DNA of 64,000 nt from Mycolicibacterium rutilum (lineage in GTDB: Bacteria > Actinomycetota > Actinomycetes > Mycobacteriales > Mycobacteriaceae), in the NCBI RefSeq assembly GCF_900108565.1, contig NZ_LT629971.1, forward strand, positions 2,294,001 through 2,358,000, read 5' to 3'. A program made the position numbers and the translations under genes. Shown here one piece after another: positions 27,238 through 37,139 of the stretch (position 1 is its first letter; every line of letters begins with the position of its first letter). The notes below the pieces were generated by a model that saw nothing but the letters and a program-made list of their open reading frames with translations, was not told where the DNA came from and ran no database searches.

Positions 27238-27298
27238 TTGCCGGTGCTGTTAGCACGGCCGCCTCGGCGGCGAAACATGTTGGAAACGTGGGCTGCTG

Positions 27299-28354
27299 AT
27301 GATGGCCCGACAGATATCCAGATTCGGGGAATCGGAGATGACAGGCACATACTCGCAGGTGCTCGGAAGTACCGCCAGCATCGAGACTCGCGCACACGAG
27401 ATGCTCGACGTGCTGGCCGGCCGTGCGCCGTCGTCGGCGTCGGCGATCTGCCTGTGGGATCCCATCGCGCGCCGCCACGTCACCGTCGCCAATCATGGCT
27501 ACCCGGAACCCGTGATGACGCACCTCAACACCTGGTTCATCAGCCACGACCCGTTGTTCGACTCGATGCGTCGGCGTGATTCGGGTGCGTTGCGGTGGCG
27601 GGACTTCCCCGACTACCGCAGCACCTACTCGGTGACCGGCGTGTTCACCCCCGCCGGATTCGACGAAGGCCTCTCGGCGCGACTGGTCACCGCCGACGGC
27701 ACCTACGCGGGCACCATCCACGTCAACTGCGACGACCCGCGGTACCCCACCGACGACGACGTCGTCGAGATCAACGCACTGCGCCGTCAGATGGCCGAAC
27801 AACTCGACTTCTGCCTGCGGCCGCGGATGGTCGCCGAACTGCTGGCACCCGGCGCCCAGGCGTGGGCGGTCGACGACGCGGGCAGCGCCCACCTGCTGCG
27901 GTTGGGCGACGAGTTCGACGCGGCGCTCGAGGAGACACTGATCGCCGAGATCGCGCGCGCTGTACACGGATTGGGCGCGCACCTGCGGCCGGAGGCGACG
28001 CGCTGGCACGACGGCTCGTCCTGGCTGTACGTCCGGCACATCTCGACGCCGGCGCGGTATCGGGGCGACAGCCTCAACGGCCTCATGCTGGTGCGCAGGG
28101 CCGAACTGCCGTGCGGGATCACCGCACGCGAACTCGATGTGCTGACGCTGGCCGCCTACGGCTTGACCAACAATCAGATCGCGGCACGACTGTTCATCAG
28201 CGCCCGCACCGCCGGCCACCACGTCGAGAACGCCGCCGTGAAACTCGGCGCCACCAACCGGGCGTCCTGTGTGTCGTCGGCGATGTCGTGGGGCCTGGTG
28301 TCGGGCCGCGTGCTGGCCGACCCGAACGTCGCCGAGACGCGCCGGCCGGCCTGA
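27299..28354 (+). CDS. LuxR-family regulator with N-terminal sensor domain
   Basis: 351 aa. The N-terminal about 250 residues look like a GAF/PAS-type sensor (SSASAICLWDPIARRHVTVA, HDPLFDSMRRRDSGALRWRD, TYAGTIHVNCDDPRYPTDDD). The C-terminal HTH is LuxR-type (ITARELDVLTLAAYGLTNNQ, IAARLFISARTAGHHVENA), with RTAGHH in place of the usual RTV..H. Transcribed away from urtA across 174 bp containing the inverted repeat; I infer it controls the urea/allantoin run. Alternative starts at 27302 and 27338 exist. Confidence 0.85.
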   Translation: MMARQISRFGESEMTGTYSQVLGSTASIETRAHEMLDVLAGRAPSSASAICLWDPIARRHVTVANHGYPEPVMTHLNTWFISHDPLFDSMRRRDSGALRWRDFPDYRSTYSVTGVFTPAGFDEGLSARLVTADGTYAGTIHVNCDDPRYPTDDDVVEINALRRQMAEQLDFCLRPRMVAELLAPGAQAWAVDDAGSAHLLRLGDEFDAALEETLIAEIARAVHGLGAHLRPEATRWHDGSSWLYVRHISTPARYRGDSLNGLMLVRRAELPCGITARELDVLTLAAYGLTNNQIAARLFISARTAGHHVENAAVKLGATNRASCVSSAMSWGLVSGRVLADPNVAETRRPA

Positions 28355-28394
28355 CGGCGGGAATGAACCGCGCCGCCGCGGCGCTGACTGCGGC

Positions 28395-29504
28395 GTGGCT
28401 TTCCGATTCGATCTCGACGCGTCATTGCTCAAGCCGGTGCAGGTGGGTGACACCCTCGCCGCCAACCGCATCTTCATGGCGCCGCTGACCCGCTCACGCG
28501 CCCAGCGCGACGCGACACCGTCGGAGCTGGCCGCGCGCTACTACGCGCAGCGGGCGGCGGCCGGGATCATCGTCTCCGAGGCGACCGCGGTCTCGGCCGA
28601 CGCCAACGGCGCCTACCTGAACACCCCCGGCATCTACACCGACCGCCACCAGGACGCGTGGCGCGCCGTCGCCGACGCGGTGCACGCCGCGCGCGGCCGG
28701 ATGTTCCTGCAGCTGTGGCATGTCGGGCGGATGGGCCACCCGGACATCAGCGGGCGGGTGCCCGTCGCACCCTCGGCCGTCGCCGCGGATCTCGCCGCTC
28801 GCACCCCCGAGGGCCCGAAGCCGCTGCCGGTGCCGCGGGCGCTGCGCACGCCCGAGATCGCGACCATCGTCGACGACTTCCGACGCGCCGCCCGGCGGGC
28901 GATCGACGCGGGCATGGACGGTGTCGAGATCCACTCGGCCAACGGCTACCTGCTGCACCAGTTCCTGTCCGATGTGGCGAACCGGCGCACCGACCACTAC
29001 GGCGGCTCGGCGGCCAACCGCGCCCGGCTGACCGCCGAGGTCGTCGAGGCGGTCGTCGACGAGGTCGGCGGCGGCCGCGTCGGCCTGCGGATCTCACCCG
29101 GAAACACCGCAGGCGGCATGTCGGAGATCGACGAGGTCGGCGCGTACGAGGCGCTGCTGAACCGGATCGCGCCGCTGGGCATCGCCTATCTGCACCTGTC
29201 GATCGCCCCGACCGATCCGACGTTCGGGGTCATCCGCGCGCTGTGGCCGGACACGCTGGTGCTCAACGCGCTCGGTGTCGCCGAAACGGACTTCTGCGCG
29301 CTGGAGAGCTTCGCCGAGTGGGGCGCGGTCAGCGCGGTGGCCGTCGGGCGCGCGTTCCTGGCCAACCCCGACCTCATCGACCGGCTGATCCTGGGCGCCG
29401 ACCTCAACGAGCCCGACCCCGCGACGTTCTACGCCTCGGGGCCCGCCGGTTACGTCGACTATCCGACGCTGGCGGACATCCCTTCGCGAGCAGTCGCGAA
29501 CTGA
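28395..29504 (+). CDS. Old Yellow Enzyme-family ene-reductase
   Basis: 369 aa from GTG 28395. FMN-dependent TIM barrel: NRIFMAPLTRSRAQRDATPS, the FLQLWHVGRMGHPDISG strand, the His..Asn substrate pair in GVEIHSANGYLLHQFLSD (about 180-185), NRRTDHYGGSAANRARLT and the C-terminal AVAVGRAFLANPDLIDRL phosphate loop. Such enzymes reduce activated C=C bonds with NAD(P)H. It lies 41 bp downstream of the LuxR gene, but a physiological link is unclear. The upstream extension overlaps the LuxR gene and is not family-like. Confidence 0.9.
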   Translation: MAFRFDLDASLLKPVQVGDTLAANRIFMAPLTRSRAQRDATPSELAARYYAQRAAAGIIVSEATAVSADANGAYLNTPGIYTDRHQDAWRAVADAVHAARGRMFLQLWHVGRMGHPDISGRVPVAPSAVAADLAARTPEGPKPLPVPRALRTPEIATIVDDFRRAARRAIDAGMDGVEIHSANGYLLHQFLSDVANRRTDHYGGSAANRARLTAEVVEAVVDEVGGGRVGLRISPGNTAGGMSEIDEVGAYEALLNRIAPLGIAYLHLSIAPTDPTFGVIRALWPDTLVLNALGVAETDFCALESFAEWGAVSAVAVGRAFLANPDLIDRLILGADLNEPDPATFYASGPAGYVDYPTLADIPSRAVAN

Positions 29505-29507
29505 CTG

Positions 29508-29525
29508 CCCAACCAACGGGTTGGG
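29508..29525 (+). terminator. Short hairpin after the ene-reductase gene
   Basis: CCCAACC (29508-29514), loop AACG, GGTTGGG (29519-29525): a perfect 7-bp stem beginning 4 bp after the stop and followed by a G run, not T. It may be a weak terminator that separates the ene-reductase from fadA, or simply part of the fadA leader. Confidence 0.4.
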
Positions 29526-29607
29526 GGAGGCTGCTAGGCTGCGGGCAGAGGACGACCGTCCATGCGGACAGGTCTCCCGTAACCCCACCTGAACAGGAAA
29601 AATCTTC

Positions 29608-30819
<1,212 letters not shown>

Positions 30820-30838
30820 AGGAAAAGGTCATCGACAA

Positions 30839-32986
30839 ATGAGCACCGAGAACACCATTCAGTGGGACAAGGATGCCGACGGCATCGTCACCCTGACGCT
30901 GGACGACCCGACCGGTTCGGCCAACGTGATGAACGAGCACTACAAGGAATCCATGCACAACGCGGTGGAACGCCTTGTCGCCGAGAAGGATTCGATCACC
31001 GGCGTCGTGATCACCAGCGCGAAGAAGACCTTCTTCGCCGGCGGTGACCTCAAGGGCATGATGACCGTCGGCCCCGACAACGCCGCCGAGGCGTTCGAAG
31101 AGGTCGAGGGCATCAAGGCCGACCTGCGCAAGCTCGAGACGCTGGGCAAGCCGGTGGTGGCCGCCATCAACGGCGCCGCGCTCGGCGGCGGCCTGGAGAT
31201 CGCGTTGGCGTGTCACCACCGCATCGCCGCCGACGTCAAGGGCAGCGTCATCGGCCTGCCCGAGGTCACGCTGGGCCTGCTGCCCGGTGGCGGCGGCGTC
31301 ACCCGCACGGTGCGCATGTTCGGCATCCAGAAGGCGTTCATGGAGGTCCTCTCGCAGGGCACCCGCTTCAAGCCGGCCAAGGCCAAGGACACCGGATTGG
31401 TCGACGAACTCGTCGGCAGCATCGAGGAATTGGTGCCCGCCGCCAAGGCATGGATCAAGGCCAACCCCGACTCGCACACCCAGCCTTGGGATGCCAAGGG
31501 CTACAAGATGCCCGGCGGCACCCCGACCAGCCCTGGCTTGGCGAGCATCCTGCCGTCGTTCCCGGCGCTGCTGAAGAAGCAGCTCAAGGGTGCGCCGATG
31601 CCGGCGCCGCGTGCGATCCTCGACGCGGCCGTCGAGGGTGCGCAGGTCGACTTCGACACCGCCAGCCGCATCGAGAGCCGCTACTTCACGTCTCTGGTCA
31701 CCGGCCAGACGGCCAAGAACATGATCCAGGCGTTCTTCTTGGACCTGCAGGCCATCAACGGCGGCGCCAGCCGGCCCGACGGCATCGAGCCGGTGAAGAT
31801 CAACAAGATCGGCGTGCTGGGCGCGGGCATGATGGGCGCCGGCATCGCGTACGTGTCGGCCAAGGCCGGCTTCGATGTGGTGCTCAAGGACGTGTCGCTC
31901 GAGGCCGCGCAGAAGGGCAAGGGCTACTCGGAGAAGCTCGAGGCCAAGGCGCTCGAGCGGGGGCGCACCACCGAGGAGAAGTCCAAGGCGCTGCTCGATC
32001 GCATCACGCCGACCGGTGACCCGCAGGACCTCGCGGGCGTGGACTTCGTCATCGAGGCGGTGTTCGAGGACCAGGACCTCAAGCACAAGGTCTTCCAGGA
32101 GATCGAAGACATCGTCGAGCCGAACGCGCTGCTGGGCTCCAACACCTCCACGCTGCCGATCACCGGTCTGGCGACCGGCGTGAAGCGCCAGGAGGACTTC
32201 ATCGGGATCCACTTCTTCAGCCCCGTCGACAAGATGCCGCTGGTGGAGATCATCAAGGGCGAGAAGACCTCTGACGAGGCGCTGGCCCGGGTGTTCGACT
32301 ACACGCTGGCGATCGGTAAGACCCCGATCGTGGTGAACGACAGCCGCGGCTTCTTCACCAGCCGCGTGATCGGCACCTTCGTCAACGAGGCGCTCGCGAT
32401 GCTCGGCGAGGGTGTGGAACCGGCGTCGATCGAGGCGGCGGGCGCGCAGGCCGGTTACCCGGCGGCGCCGCTGCAGCTGTCCGACGAGCTCAACCTCGAG
32501 CTCATGCACAAGATCGCCGTCGCCACCCGCAAGGGTGTCGAGTCGACGGGCGGCACCTACGAGCCGCACCCGGCCGAGGCGGTCGTCGAGAAGATGATCG
32601 AGATCGGCCGCCCGTCGCGGCTCAAGGGCGCCGGCTTCTACGAGTACGCCGACGGCAAGCGGGTCGGGCTGTGGCCGGGCCTGCGGGAGACCTTCAACTC
32701 GGGCAGCGCGCAGATTCCGTTGCAGGACATGATCGATCGGATGCTGTTCGCCGAGGCGCTCGAGACGCAGAAGTGCCTCGACGAAGGCGTGCTCACCTCG
32801 ACCGCCGACGCGAACATCGGCTCGATCATGGGCATCGGCTTCCCGCCGTACACCGGTGGCTCGGCGCAGTTCATCGTCGGCTACCAGGGCGAGCTGGGTG
32901 TGGGCAAGGAGGCGTTCGTCGCGCGGGCCAAGCAGTTGGCCGAGCGCTACGGCGACCGCTTCAACCCGCCGGCGTCGCTGACGTAA
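30839..32986 (+). CDS. fadB: Trifunctional-enzyme alpha subunit: enoyl-CoA hydratase / 3-hydroxyacyl-CoA dehydrogenase
   Basis: 715 aa. The N-terminal crotonase domain (about 1-300) has the oxyanion segments TSAKKTFFAGGDLKGM and NGAALGGGLEIALACHHRI plus the glutamates GLPEVTLGLLPGGGGVTR. The NAD-binding dehydrogenase domain starts near 320 (IGVLGAGMMGAGIAYVSA) and has GIHFFSPVDKMPLVEI with the catalytic His. C-terminal 3HCDH repeats finish the chain. A strong ribosome-binding site (GAGGAAAAGG) lies in the 19-bp gap after fadA. Acts in fatty-acid beta-oxidation in the cytosol. Confidence 0.96.
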   Translation: MSTENTIQWDKDADGIVTLTLDDPTGSANVMNEHYKESMHNAVERLVAEKDSITGVVITSAKKTFFAGGDLKGMMTVGPDNAAEAFEEVEGIKADLRKLETLGKPVVAAINGAALGGGLEIALACHHRIAADVKGSVIGLPEVTLGLLPGGGGVTRTVRMFGIQKAFMEVLSQGTRFKPAKAKDTGLVDELVGSIEELVPAAKAWIKANPDSHTQPWDAKGYKMPGGTPTSPGLASILPSFPALLKKQLKGAPMPAPRAILDAAVEGAQVDFDTASRIESRYFTSLVTGQTAKNMIQAFFLDLQAINGGASRPDGIEPVKINKIGVLGAGMMGAGIAYVSAKAGFDVVLKDVSLEAAQKGKGYSEKLEAKALERGRTTEEKSKALLDRITPTGDPQDLAGVDFVIEAVFEDQDLKHKVFQEIEDIVEPNALLGSNTSTLPITGLATGVKRQEDFIGIHFFSPVDKMPLVEIIKGEKTSDEALARVFDYTLAIGKTPIVVNDSRGFFTSRVIGTFVNEALAMLGEGVEPASIEAAGAQAGYPAAPLQLSDELNLELMHKIAVATRKGVESTGGTYEPHPAEAVVEKMIEIGRPSRLKGAGFYEYADGKRVGLWPGLRETFNSGSAQIPLQDMIDRMLFAEALETQKCLDEGVLTSTADANIGSIMGIGFPPYTGGSAQFIVGYQGELGVGKEAFVARAKQLAERYGDRFNPPASLT

Positions 32987-32997
32987 TTCTTCGGGCC

Positions 32998-33045
32998 GAG
33001 CGCTCACTGTTGTACGTTCCCGCGGCCGTACAACGGTGAGCGCTC
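32998..33045. terminator. Long 19-bp hairpin between convergent fadB and monooxygenase genes
   Basis: Left arm 32998-33016, 10-base loop, right arm 33027-33045. The arms pair over 19 bp with one mismatch (a G-T pair in RNA). Each outer end reads GAGCGCTCAC or its complement. It fills the 67-bp gap between the two stops, so a bidirectional terminator is the likeliest role; TTTT follows at 33051-33054 on the + side. Confidence 0.7.
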
Positions 33046-33053
33046 GCCGTGTT

Positions 33054-34238
33054 TTACGGCAGCGGCATCGTCTCGTAGAGCCTGATGCCCCGTCGGTTGA
33101 GCCGCGCCACGGACTGCGTCACGCGCTTCGGGAGGATCGAGATCAGCCGGGCCAGTCCGACGAAAGCGGCGATACCCCAGTTGTTTCCGGGCACGATCGT
33201 GCGAGCGTTGGTGCATGCCAGTGATCGGCTGCTGATCACCGACGGCATCATGAAACGTTCGTAGGCGGCGAACGCTCTGGTGTGGTCGCCGTCGGCGCGC
33301 GCCAGTTCGGTCGCCAGGACGTACGCGCCGTACACCGCCAGGCTGGTGCTGCCGCCGACGGCAGGACCCGGGCAGTAGCCGGCGTCGCCGACGAGCGTCA
33401 CCCGCCCCCGCGACCACGTCGCCATCTCCAACTGCGTGATGGCATCGAAGTAGAACGCCTGCGTGGTGTGGACCTCCTGCAACCAGCGGTCCACTTCGGC
33501 GGACATCCCGCCCAGCGCATCGAGGAGTTGTGCCTGCTGCCGCGCGGTGTCGCGGTGGTCGAAGTCCAGCGGCTGCCGCGGCCGGAACAGGAACACCGCC
33601 CGCGCGTCGTCGAGATGGTCGGCGGTGTAGAGCAGCGCGACGCGGTGGGATTCGAAGTAGGCGGTCATCTCGCCGTCGCGGGCCAGCGACCGTGGCACCG
33701 ACACCACCGACAGATAGCCGCCGAGGAATCGCTGGGGGACGTCCTCGCCGAACACGATCCGGCGGACCCCCGAGTGCAGACCGTCGGCGCCGACCACCAC
33801 GTCGAACCGGTCGGCCTGCTGGCGGGCGAACGTCACGGAGCCGTCGTCGCCGATGGCCGTGAGCTGGTCTCCGAACCGGTAGTCGACGTCGTCTTTGGTT
33901 GCGTCGTAATAAATTTCGCTGAGGTCGTCGCGCATGATCTCGACGTGCCGGTCGGAGATGGTGCTCAGCAGCTTGAGGTTGTCGATGTGCGCCGGGCGCG
34001 CAGCCCACGGCCGGTGCGCGTTGAGCACCGCGGTCCCGGTGGCGTAGCGCTCGATCGTGGTCAGCAGTCCCATGCGTTCGGAGATCTCCATCGCGGGACG
34101 GAACAGGTCGATCGCGTGGCCGCCGGTCTTGCGCAGGGTGGGCGCGCGCTCCACCACTGTGACGTCGAATCCGTACTCGGTCAGCCAGTAGGCCAGCACC
34201 GGTCCGGCGATGCTGGCTCCCGAGATCAGAACGCGCAT
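33054..34238 (-). CDS. FAD-dependent monooxygenase (PHBH/aromatic hydroxylase type)
   Basis: 394 aa. The GxGxxG-like loop GASIAGPVLAYWLTEYGF is followed by the FAD ribose Glu in VVERAP. The DG motif VVGADGLHSGVRRIVFG (about 155) and the GD motif VTLVGDAGYCPGPAVGGSTS (about 280) complete the group A flavin monooxygenase signature. Probably hydroxylates an aromatic or polyketide-like compound; relatives confer drug inactivation, but that is not shown here. It is divergent from a TetR gene across 75 bp with two near-identical operator-like sites. Confidence 0.9.
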   Translation of the reverse strand: MRVLISGASIAGPVLAYWLTEYGFDVTVVERAPTLRKTGGHAIDLFRPAMEISERMGLLTTIERYATGTAVLNAHRPWAARPAHIDNLKLLSTISDRHVEIMRDDLSEIYYDATKDDVDYRFGDQLTAIGDDGSVTFARQQADRFDVVVGADGLHSGVRRIVFGEDVPQRFLGGYLSVVSVPRSLARDGEMTAYFESHRVALLYTADHLDDARAVFLFRPRQPLDFDHRDTARQQAQLLDALGGMSAEVDRWLQEVHTTQAFYFDAITQLEMATWSRGRVTLVGDAGYCPGPAVGGSTSLAVYGAYVLATELARADGDHTRAFAAYERFMMPSVISSRSLACTNARTIVPGNNWGIAAFVGLARLISILPKRVTQSVARLNRRGIRLYETMPLP

Positions 34239-34248
34239 GTCGTCCTCC

Positions 34249-34300
34249 CTTACTTAACGGTCGGTAAGTATGGCGGGCAGCTTACCAACCGATAAGTAAG
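34249..34300. promoter_or_regulatory. Paired inverted operator sites for the divergent TetR/monooxygenase pair
   Basis: Site 1, CTTACTTAACGGTCGGTAAG (34249-34268), and the reverse complement of site 2 (34281-34300) agree at 18 of 20 positions. Each site is itself an imperfect palindrome (CTTACT...GGTAAG). They fill most of the 75-bp divergent gap, AT-rich against the background. I infer that the TetR protein at 34314 binds both sites and represses both genes. Confidence 0.8.
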
Positions 34301-34313
34301 CTAGGGTGGCTAC

Positions 34314-34859
34314 GTGACGCGGGCACCGTCGGAGACTCGGCAGCGGATCCAGCACGCCGCGCGCGAACTGTTCACCGAACGAGGCGTGCAGCGCACCAGC
34401 CTGCAGGACATCGCGAGCCGGCTGGGCATCACCAAGCCGGCGCTCTACTACCACTTCGACTCCCGCGAAGAGCTGATCCGCAGCATCCTGCAGCCGTTGA
34501 TCGACGACGGCGAGGCCTTCGTGACCGCCCACGAGAAGCGCCGCGGCCCCAAGCGCGCCTCACCGCGGGAACTGCTCGAGGGCTTTTTCGACTACCACTA
34601 CAAGCACCGCGCCGACCTGGTGCTGGTGGTGTCCGAACTGACCGCGCTCAGCGAGCTCGGCCTCGTCGACCGGATGTTGGCGTGGCGGGAACGGCTGACC
34701 CGGCTGCTGTTCGGCGCCAGGCCCACACTCGAGCAGTCCACCCGCGCGATCATCGCGCTCGGCGGTCTGCAGGACTGCTGTCTGCAGTTCCCCGACGCCG
34801 ACCGCGACCAGCTGCGGCGTGCCACCGTCGACGGCGCGATGGCCGCGTTGGGGTTGTGA
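34314..34859 (+). CDS. TetR-family transcriptional regulator
   Basis: 181 aa from GTG 34314. N-terminal HTH (RQRIQHAARELFTERGVQRT, SLQDIASRLGITKPALYYHF, DSREELIRSI) is a textbook TetR_N. The C-terminal ligand domain contains EGFFDYHYKHRADLVLVVSE. Autoregulation and control of the divergent monooxygenase are inferred from the paired sites. The next gene, an acyl-CoA ligase, begins 27 bp downstream on the same strand. Confidence 0.92.
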   Translation: MTRAPSETRQRIQHAARELFTERGVQRTSLQDIASRLGITKPALYYHFDSREELIRSILQPLIDDGEAFVTAHEKRRGPKRASPRELLEGFFDYHYKHRADLVLVVSELTALSELGLVDRMLAWRERLTRLLFGARPTLEQSTRAIIALGGLQDCCLQFPDADRDQLRRATVDGAMAALGL

Positions 34860-34886
34860 CGCCGCCGTCTTCGCTACATTGACGCG

Positions 34887-36368
34887 GTGGCCGAAAGCTT
34901 TACCGAAACATTCGCGGCGGGACTGGCCGGTTACGGCTCGAACCCCTGCATCGAATTCGACCGCCGGTGGTACAGCGGCGACGAGATAGCCGCCTACGGC
35001 ACCGCGATCGCCGACGCCCTGCGGGCCGCCGGTGTCGACGACGACGCGCCCGTCGGGCTGGTGGTCCGCAACCGGCTGCCGCACGCCGCCGCGATCATCG
35101 GCTTTCTCGCCGCCGGACGCACGGTGTCGATGATCTACTCGTTCCAGTCGCCGGAGGCCATCGCCCGCGACATCGAGACGCTGCGGCTGTCGGCCGTCGT
35201 CGCCGACGCCGAGGACTGGTCCCCGCCCGTCGTCGACGCCGCCGCGCGCACGGGCAGCGCGGGCCTGGCGATCTCGTTGCAGCCGCCGATCGTCGCCCCC
35301 GTGCCGGGCCTGGCGCACCGCGACGCCGCCCAGACGCACGCGGCGGCCGAACCCGGTGTGGCGCTACAGATCCTGACCAGCGGCACCACCGGCCCGCCGA
35401 AGCGACAGTCGATCAAGACGCCCGTGCTGCAGCGCACCGTCTTCAGCGTCACCAGCGGTGAGGCTGCCCCCGCCGACGCCCCGCCCGAACTGGCGTACTG
35501 GCAGTTCGGCGGTATCGGTGTGTGCCAGCTGATCGCCGGCATCTACAACGGCCGCCGCGTCGCGATGCTGGAGCGGTTCAGCGTGGACGACTACGTCGAC
35601 ATGATCCGGCGCCACCGCATCAAGCGCTCGGGAGTGCAACCCGCGGTCATCCGGATGCTGCTCGACGCCGACGTCGCCAAGGAGGACCTCGCGTCGCTCG
35701 ACTTCCTGATCAGCGCCTCGGGCCCGTTGGACCCCGAGACCCACGACGAGTTCGAGTCCAAGTACGGCATCCCGATCGTGTTGGCCTACGGCGCAACGGA
35801 ATTCGCCGGTTCGCTGTGCGCGTGGACCCCGGATCTGCAGCGTGAGTTCGGCACGGCCAAACGGCACAGCGTCGGCCGCGCCCTGCCCGACGTCGAGCTG
35901 CGCATCGTCGACCCCGACACCGGTACACAGCTCGCGGCCGGCGCGCAGGGCCTGCTCGAGGCGAAGGTCGCGCCCATCGGACCGGACTGGATCCGCACCA
36001 CCGACATCGCGTCCATCGACACCGACGGCTTCGTCACGCTGCACGGCAGGGCCGACGGTGCGATCAACCGCGGCGGTTTCAAGATCATGCCGGAAACGGT
36101 TCGGCGCGTGCTGATCTCGCATCCGGCGGTGCGCGACGCCTGTGTCGTCGGGGTGCCCGACGCCCGGCTGGGTCAAGTGCCGTTCGCGGCCATCGAGGTG
36201 TCGGCGGGCGTACCGGCACCCAGCGCCGACGAGCTCGCCGATCTGGTCCGCCGGTCGCTGCCGGTGTACAACGTGCCCGTGGCGTTCACCGTCGTCGAGG
36301 AACTGCCGCGCAACCCGGCGCTGAAGGTGAGCCTGCCCGCGGTGGCGGCGCTCTACGACGCCGGCTGA
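34887..36368 (+). CDS. AMP-dependent acyl-CoA synthetase/ligase (FadD-like)
   Basis: 493 aa. ANL superfamily motifs: the phosphate loop LTSGTTGPPKRQS (about 165), the adenine-site LAYGATEFAGSLCAW, the ribose motif TTDIASIDTDGFVTLHGRAD, the hinge GAINRGGFKIMPETVRRVL and the C-terminal catalytic Lys in NPALKVSLP. It activates a carboxylic acid as acyl-AMP, then probably acyl-CoA. No carrier domain is present, so it stands alone. GTG 34887 gives the normal family N-terminus. Confidence 0.88.
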   Translation: MAESFTETFAAGLAGYGSNPCIEFDRRWYSGDEIAAYGTAIADALRAAGVDDDAPVGLVVRNRLPHAAAIIGFLAAGRTVSMIYSFQSPEAIARDIETLRLSAVVADAEDWSPPVVDAAARTGSAGLAISLQPPIVAPVPGLAHRDAAQTHAAAEPGVALQILTSGTTGPPKRQSIKTPVLQRTVFSVTSGEAAPADAPPELAYWQFGGIGVCQLIAGIYNGRRVAMLERFSVDDYVDMIRRHRIKRSGVQPAVIRMLLDADVAKEDLASLDFLISASGPLDPETHDEFESKYGIPIVLAYGATEFAGSLCAWTPDLQREFGTAKRHSVGRALPDVELRIVDPDTGTQLAAGAQGLLEAKVAPIGPDWIRTTDIASIDTDGFVTLHGRADGAINRGGFKIMPETVRRVLISHPAVRDACVVGVPDARLGQVPFAAIEVSAGVPAPSADELADLVRRSLPVYNVPVAFTVVEELPRNPALKVSLPAVAALYDAG

Positions 36369-36369
36369 C

Positions 36370-36795
36370 TCAGAAGCCGCCGAGGTCGGCCGAGAGCCAG
36401 TGCTCGGGCCGCATGAAGATCACCACGCTCGGGCCGTGCTCGCGGCGCGCCATCTCCAAGTAGCCGTCGACCTTGTCAGGCGGCAGATAGCGTTTGGTCA
36501 CCTCGACGAGACGGTCGTCGGTGGCCGGTTCGATCCGGCTCACCGGGCCGTCGACCGCCACGTAGCGCACCGTCGGTTCGAGTCGTTGGACCATCAGCGT
36601 GAACTCACCTTGCGACTCGATGAGTCGGTGTTTGCGTGAGCCGTCGCCGGTGAGCACCCAGGGTTCGGCGCCGGGGCTGTACTGGTACCAGACGGGCACG
36701 GTCAGCGGACCGCGCTTGTCACCGGCGCTGACCGAGAGCGCGGCGGTGTGGGGTTCGGCGAGAAATTGTTCGCGTTCGTCCTTGGACAGGGCCAT
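36370..36795 (-). CDS. Pyridoxamine 5'-phosphate oxidase-family (split-barrel) protein
   Basis: 141 aa. Split beta-barrel flavin-binding pattern: EQFLAEPHTAALSVSAGDKR, GPLTVPVWYQYSPGAEPWVL, DGSRKHRLIESQGEFTLMVQ and RYVAVDGPVSRIEPATDD. Mycobacterial relatives bind F420 or FMN and act as small reductases; the cofactor cannot be told here. It converges on the acyl-CoA ligase gene with one base between the two stops. Confidence 0.85.
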   Translation of the reverse strand: MALSKDEREQFLAEPHTAALSVSAGDKRGPLTVPVWYQYSPGAEPWVLTGDGSRKHRLIESQGEFTLMVQRLEPTVRYVAVDGPVSRIEPATDDRLVEVTKRYLPPDKVDGYLEMARREHGPSVVIFMRPEHWLSADLGGF

Positions 36796-36837
36796 GGCGT
36801 CAGGCTAGCGCCGGGCGCCGACACCGAGAACGAAACG

Positions 36838-37047
36838 TCAGCAGGCGATCCGGGAGAAGAACGCGAGCGAGACGATTCCGATGGCGATGGCAACCGGGGT
36901 CTGGCCCATCGCCGCGGTGCTCACCACGCCGACGATGGCCGCGATCGCGATCACCGTGAGCAGCAGGACGTAAAACCAGCGAACGCCGATGGCGCCGCCC
37001 GGACGGACCGGATGGTTCTCCATTCCCGTTAGCGGATCACGGGCCAC
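36838..37047 (-). CDS. Small membrane protein (69 aa)
   Basis: The GTG at 37047 is chosen because a GAGGAGG ribosome-binding site lies 6 bases upstream; an ATG at 37023 and a longer frame from 37080 are alternatives. After a polar N-terminus there are two predicted membrane segments (FYVLLLTVIAIAAIVGVV and TPVAIAIGIVSLAFF), with RIAC at the end. No family recognised. It is transcribed in the same direction as the PPOX-type gene, 42 bp before it. Confidence 0.65.
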   Translation of the reverse strand: MARDPLTGMENHPVRPGGAIGVRWFYVLLLTVIAIAAIVGVVSTAAMGQTPVAIAIGIVSLAFFSRIAC

Positions 37048-37139
37048 GGCAGCCTCCTCGTTGTGGCTCAGGTCACACACACGCTCATCGTGTGAGCCAC
37101 ACCATACAACAGAAGCCGCCGGTCAGCGAAGTGTATCGG

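Noticed and set aside
27125..28477. Long N-terminal extension of the UrtA frame
   Set aside because: Covers the divergent LuxR gene and the promoter region; a perfect lipoprotein signal begins at 27124.
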